64,000 nt of DNA from CAVXUB01 sp963764805 (GTDB taxonomy: Bacteria > Actinomycetota > Acidimicrobiia > Acidimicrobiales > Bog-793). The translations under genes and the position numbers were made by a program. The first letter of the stretch is position 1. Each line of letters begins with the position of its first letter. This document shows positions 60,752 through 64,000 of the stretch, one piece after another. The notes under the pieces were generated by a model, which saw only the letters and a list, made by a program, of their open reading frames with translations, had not been told where the DNA came from and did not search any database. Location of the stretch: assembly GCA_963764805.1 (NCBI GenBank), contig CAVXUB010000002.1, forward strand, positions 496,001-560,000, written 5' to 3'.

Positions 60752-62974
60752 TCAACGGGTGAGTCGGGCGGCGAAGCTCTCGGGAGGTTCGGGCATCGAC
60801 AGGAGATAACCCTGGGCGCGGTCGCAGCCGAGCGCCAGCAGGGCAGCCCGTTGCCCCTCGGTCTCCAGGCCCTCGGCCGTCACCGTGACGCCAAGTCGCT
60901 CTGCCAGCTCGACCACGGCTGCCACCACGGCGGTGTCGATCGGGTCGTCCGGCAGCCCGCGGACGAAGACCTGGTCGATCTTCAGGCAGGTCAACGGCAG
61001 GCGCTTGAGATAGATGAGCGACGAGTAGCCGGTACCGAAGTCGTCGATCGCCAGGCCCACGCCGAGGTCGCGGATCTTGGCGAGCGTGGCCGCCGCCGCC
61101 TCCGGGTCGCCGAGCAGGGTGCTCTCGGTCAGCTCGAGGCAGAGATGGGCGGGATCGAGCTCGAGCTCGGAGAGCATCTCGTCGAGGGTGGCCACGAGGC
61201 TCGCGTCGCGCAGCTGGCGAGCCGAGATGTTGACCCGCATCTCGAACGGGCGCCCGGCCAACGCCGCCGACCAGTTGGACATCGCCGACATGGCGGAGCT
61301 CAGCATCTGGTGGCCGAGAGTTTCGATGACGCCCATCTCCTCGGCCAGTGCGACGAACTCCGACGCACCGAGCAGGCCCCGGCGCGGGTGTTGCCAGCGG
61401 ACAAGAGCCTCGGCTCCCGTCAGCGTGCGCCTTGCGAGGTCCCATTCCCCTTGGTACCAGGCTTCCAACAGACCGTTGGCGATGGCCGAGCGAAGTTCCG
61501 CCTCGACCTGCATCCGCTCTGACTGGTGGATCCGCTGCCGCTCGTCGTCGACCTCGACGAGGTTCCCGCCCTTCTTCTTCGCCCGGTACATCGCCTCCTC
61601 GGCTCGCCGCAGCGACTCGTTAGCGCCGCAGGACCGCCGAGGCAGGTGCACGACGCCGGTCGAGGCTGTGATCGGCACGGTGGCACCTTCGAGAACGAAG
61701 GGTGGCCGGAGGGCCGAGGCGAGGCGGTCGGTCAGGTCCCGGGCGGCCTCCACGTCGTCGAGCGCCCTCCAGACTGCGATGAACTCGTCGCCGCCCAACC
61801 GCCCGAGCACGCCCTGCGTGCCCTCGAGCGCGGTCGAGAGCCTCTCCGCCACCGACATCAGCAACCGGTCGCCGGCGGCGTGCCCGAAGGACTCGTTGAC
61901 GATCCTGAACCGGTCGAGGTCCATCAGGGCGATGCCGACGCCACCGGCGGCCTGGGCCGGGATCGCCGGCATCTCCTCCTGCTCCAGCCAGTGGTCGATC
62001 AGCTCGGCCACCGACCAGCGATTGGGCAGGCCCGTCAGCCGGTCGGTGTTGGCACGCAGCGAGAGCTCGGTCTCCATCTCACGCCGTTGCAGTGCCCCGG
62101 CGAGGATCGCCGCCGCCGATGCGAGAGCCGAGAAGTGGGTGCCGTCGAACTGCCCCACCCCCCACGTGTTCTCCATCATCACGAAGCCGAGGAACCTGCT
62201 GTCGGCGATCATCGGCGCAGCAAGCACCATGTCCGAGCCGGAGGTGATGCGCCCGTCGATCTGCTTCTGCCAGGTGGCCGGGAACTCAGGATGACCGTCG
62301 GCAAGCGACTTGCGGAGCCTGGTGACCGCACCGTCGGAGACATCGTCGATCAGGCGCAGGCTGACCGTCTCCGGCAGCTCGTCCTTCATGCGATGGTCGC
62401 GCACGACGAGCGCCTGCAGGTGCGCATTCTCCTCGTCCACGAACCAGAGAGACGCTCGACCGACGAGCGTCAACTGGGCGAGCTCGGCCACGGCAAAACG
62501 CAGCGCCGTTTCGAACTCGCCGATCCCGCTCTCGAGCAGAGTGGCGGCCAGGCGCACGAGGCGGCTCTCGTTGTCCACGAGCCGCGTGATCGTCGTGCGA
62601 AGCGGGTTGTTCGGGTCCTTCACCCGGATGGTCATCGCAATCCCGCCGAAGCTCGCCATCTCGGGCCCCGACGAGACCGAGATGTCGGACTCGACGAACT
62701 CTCCTGTGGAGGTCCGCAGCAGCCAGACGTACGTGTCGTCAGCCAGATGGACCCGATGGCCCTTGATCGCCTCGAAGGACTCGACCATCAGCTCCAGCTG
62801 CTCCGGATGGGCGAACTCCGCGAAGGAGTGGCCGACGACCTGATGTGTCGCCCATCCGAACAACTCGCGCATCGACGGGCTGCACCACGTGATCGCCCCG
62901 GTCTCGTCGAGGGTGACGATCGTCTCGTCGATGTTGGCAAGAAGCCTCGTCAGCCCTTCCGGGTCGAGCTCCAT
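60752..62974 (-). CDS. PAS-GAF-GGDEF-EAL cyclic di-GMP protein
   Basis: 740 residues. A PAS domain occupies about residues 5-120 (LDETGAITWCSPSMRELFGW), a GAF-like domain 150-290, then GGDEF (DRLTGLPNRWS, LGRLGGDEFIAV intact) and EAL with the EAL triplet in TGAEALVRWQHPRRG, DDFGTGYSSLIYLKRLP and VTAEGLETEGQ. Both catalytic motifs look complete, so the protein may synthesise or degrade c-di-GMP depending on the signal. No membrane segment. Divergent from the TrpB gene at 63162. Confidence 0.92.
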   Translation of the reverse strand: MELDPEGLTRLLANIDETIVTLDETGAITWCSPSMRELFGWATHQVVGHSFAEFAHPEQLELMVESFEAIKGHRVHLADDTYVWLLRTSTGEFVESDISVSSGPEMASFGGIAMTIRVKDPNNPLRTTITRLVDNESRLVRLAATLLESGIGEFETALRFAVAELAQLTLVGRASLWFVDEENAHLQALVVRDHRMKDELPETVSLRLIDDVSDGAVTRLRKSLADGHPEFPATWQKQIDGRITSGSDMVLAAPMIADSRFLGFVMMENTWGVGQFDGTHFSALASAAAILAGALQRREMETELSLRANTDRLTGLPNRWSVAELIDHWLEQEEMPAIPAQAAGGVGIALMDLDRFRIVNESFGHAAGDRLLMSVAERLSTALEGTQGVLGRLGGDEFIAVWRALDDVEAARDLTDRLASALRPPFVLEGATVPITASTGVVHLPRRSCGANESLRRAEEAMYRAKKKGGNLVEVDDERQRIHQSERMQVEAELRSAIANGLLEAWYQGEWDLARRTLTGAEALVRWQHPRRGLLGASEFVALAEEMGVIETLGHQMLSSAMSAMSNWSAALAGRPFEMRVNISARQLRDASLVATLDEMLSELELDPAHLCLELTESTLLGDPEAAAATLAKIRDLGVGLAIDDFGTGYSSLIYLKRLPLTCLKIDQVFVRGLPDDPIDTAVVAAVVELAERLGVTVTAEGLETEGQRAALLALGCDRAQGYLLSMPEPPESFAARLTR

Positions 62975-63161
62975 GATGGAAAGATCATCCCGCGCGCCGG
63001 TAGTCGCGCGCCCGCATTAACCGATCGTTCCAATCTTCCCGCTGCCGAGCAGGACCTCCGAGCCCTGGCGGAACCGCGGCGGAACGGGACAGGCACGCGG
63101 GGCCCGAGGGTCGACAGCCAGTCGCCCGGCGGAGCCTCGAGCAGAGCGCGAGACTGCGGCA

Positions 63162-64000
63162 ATGCGCTGGAACCTTCCCTCCGACCAGGTTCCCCAGGCC
63201 TGGTTCAACGTCGCTACGCACCTGCGAGACCCGCTCCAACCACCCTTGCACCCTGCTACCCGCCAGCCCGTCGGTCCGGACGATCTGGCGCCGCTGTTCC
63301 CGATGGCCCTGATCATGCAGGAGGTCTCGGCCGAACCGTGGATCGACATCCCCGGCGAGGTGCTCGACGTCCTGAGGCTCTGGCGGCCGACGCCGCTCGT
63401 GCGGGCCGAGCGACTGGAATCCGCGCTCGGCACGCCGGCGCGCATCTACTTCAAGGACGAGTCCGTCTCCCCCGCCGGGTCGCACAAGCCGAACACCGCC
63501 GTGCCGCAGGCGTTCTACAACAAGGCGGAGGGCGTCGAACGGCTCGCGACCGAGACGGGAGCGGGTCAGTGGGGCAGCGCGTTGGCCTTCGCCTGCAGTC
63601 TCTTCGGGCTCGAGTGCAAGGTCTACATGGTCCGCGCCTCCTATGGCCAGAAGCCGTACAGGAGGGTGATGATGGAGACCTGGGGAGCCGAGGTCGTCCC
63701 ATCTCCTGTGGACGAGCCGGAGCATCCGGGTTCCCTCGGAACAGCGATCAGCGACGCTGTCAAAGACGCCGCCGGGCGCCCGGACACCCATTACTCGCTC
63801 GGCTCGGTCCTCAACCACGTCCTCCTCCACCAGACGGTGATCGGCCTGGAGGCGAAACGGCAGCTGGAGGCGGCGGGCGAGCGGCTACCGGATGTCGTGA
63901 TCGGATGTTGCGGCGGTGGCTCCAACTTCGGCGGCATCGCCCTGCCGTTCGTCCCTGACGAGGGAGTCCGCCTGCTGGCGGCGGAACCGACGGCCTGTGC
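63162..64000 (+). CDS. Tryptophan synthase beta chain, TrpB2 type (3' end outside the window)
   Basis: The frame is open to the window edge. ATG 63162 starts MRWNLPSDQVPQAWFNVATHL, then DDLAPLFPMALIMQE, RPTPLVRAERLE, IYFKDESVSPAGSHKPNTA (PLP Lys in SHKPN), ETGAGQWGSAL and GSVLNHVLLHQTVIG, which are marks of the TrpB2 (TrpB-like) branch. It makes tryptophan from serine and indole or salvages free indole. This gene is missed by simple ORF searches because no stop codon lies before the edge. No trpA is seen in the window. Confidence 0.93.
   Translation, partial: MRWNLPSDQVPQAWFNVATHLRDPLQPPLHPATRQPVGPDDLAPLFPMALIMQEVSAEPWIDIPGEVLDVLRLWRPTPLVRAERLESALGTPARIYFKDESVSPAGSHKPNTAVPQAFYNKAEGVERLATETGAGQWGSALAFACSLFGLECKVYMVRASYGQKPYRRVMMETWGAEVVPSPVDEPEHPGSLGTAISDAVKDAAGRPDTHYSLGSVLNHVLLHQTVIGLEAKRQLEAAGERLPDVVIGCCGGGSNFGGIALPFVPDEGVRLLAAEPTAC

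Overview
This is a 64 kb stretch of chromosomal DNA from a high-GC actinobacterium. The best guess is a deep-branching one such as Acidimicrobiia, judged from the protein families and the GYW-repeat surface protein rather than from any rRNA. Supporting signs are GTG starts and 4-bp ATGA/GTGA gene overlaps almost everywhere, an mycobacterial-type gcvH-garA-MerR-nuclease-MerR-gcv cluster, GlgA of the actinobacterial GT4 type, and small proteins with a W-x-D-G-x-W-Y motif. There is no rRNA operon and no CRISPR array; one tRNA gene is present.

Layout. 1-12332 is a housekeeping block: rluB, the aromatic genes aroH-tyrA-aroA, cmk, an acyltransferase, a sugar epimerase, a divergent glycosyltransferase-ispH pair, a DUF512 radical-SAM-like protein, der and an acyl-CoA carboxylase beta subunit. 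12323-13456 holds fmdB, doxX and tRNA-Pro(GGG). 13456-17257 is an accessory island: it lies between the intact tRNA-Pro and a 46-nt copy of the tRNA 3' half, and it contains an IS481-like transposase, a second pair of IS ends around small genes, and a decayed tyrosine-recombinase fragment. 18039-20579 carries three orphan secreted or lipoprotein genes. 20608-22096 has small membrane or basic proteins.

22453-30515 is a branched-chain-amino-acid-type ABC importer operon (hydrolase-livF-G-H-M-J on the minus strand) divergent from a TetR gene with two palindromic operator candidates, followed by an M20 peptidase. 30525-32920 is glgC-glgA (glycogen). 32955-38066 mixes a VOC protein, an Erm-like rRNA methylase, an SDR, secreted hypotheticals and a CDP-alcohol phosphatidyltransferase. 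38081-40567 is a nucleotidyltransferase fused to a decayed phosphomannomutase domain. 40684-49469 is the glycine cleavage system (gcvH, gcvT, gcvPA, gcvPB) interleaved with garA, two MerR regulators, hpt and a bifunctional nuclease; GarA controls glutamate/2-oxoglutarate flux in mycobacteria, so nitrogen and one-carbon metabolism are probably linked here. 49594-54994 holds catabolic and regulatory genes. 55064-62974 contains two c-di-GMP proteins, a GlxA-type regulator and a large surface protein. The window ends inside a TrpB2-type tryptophan synthase gene.

A caveat that affects the whole annotation: many conserved genes are broken by single-base indels (about twenty, mostly one extra G or C). 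Full-length homology continues in a neighbouring frame each time, so most of these look like sequence errors rather than real pseudogenes. The affected genes are given as whole genes with the approximate shift positions.
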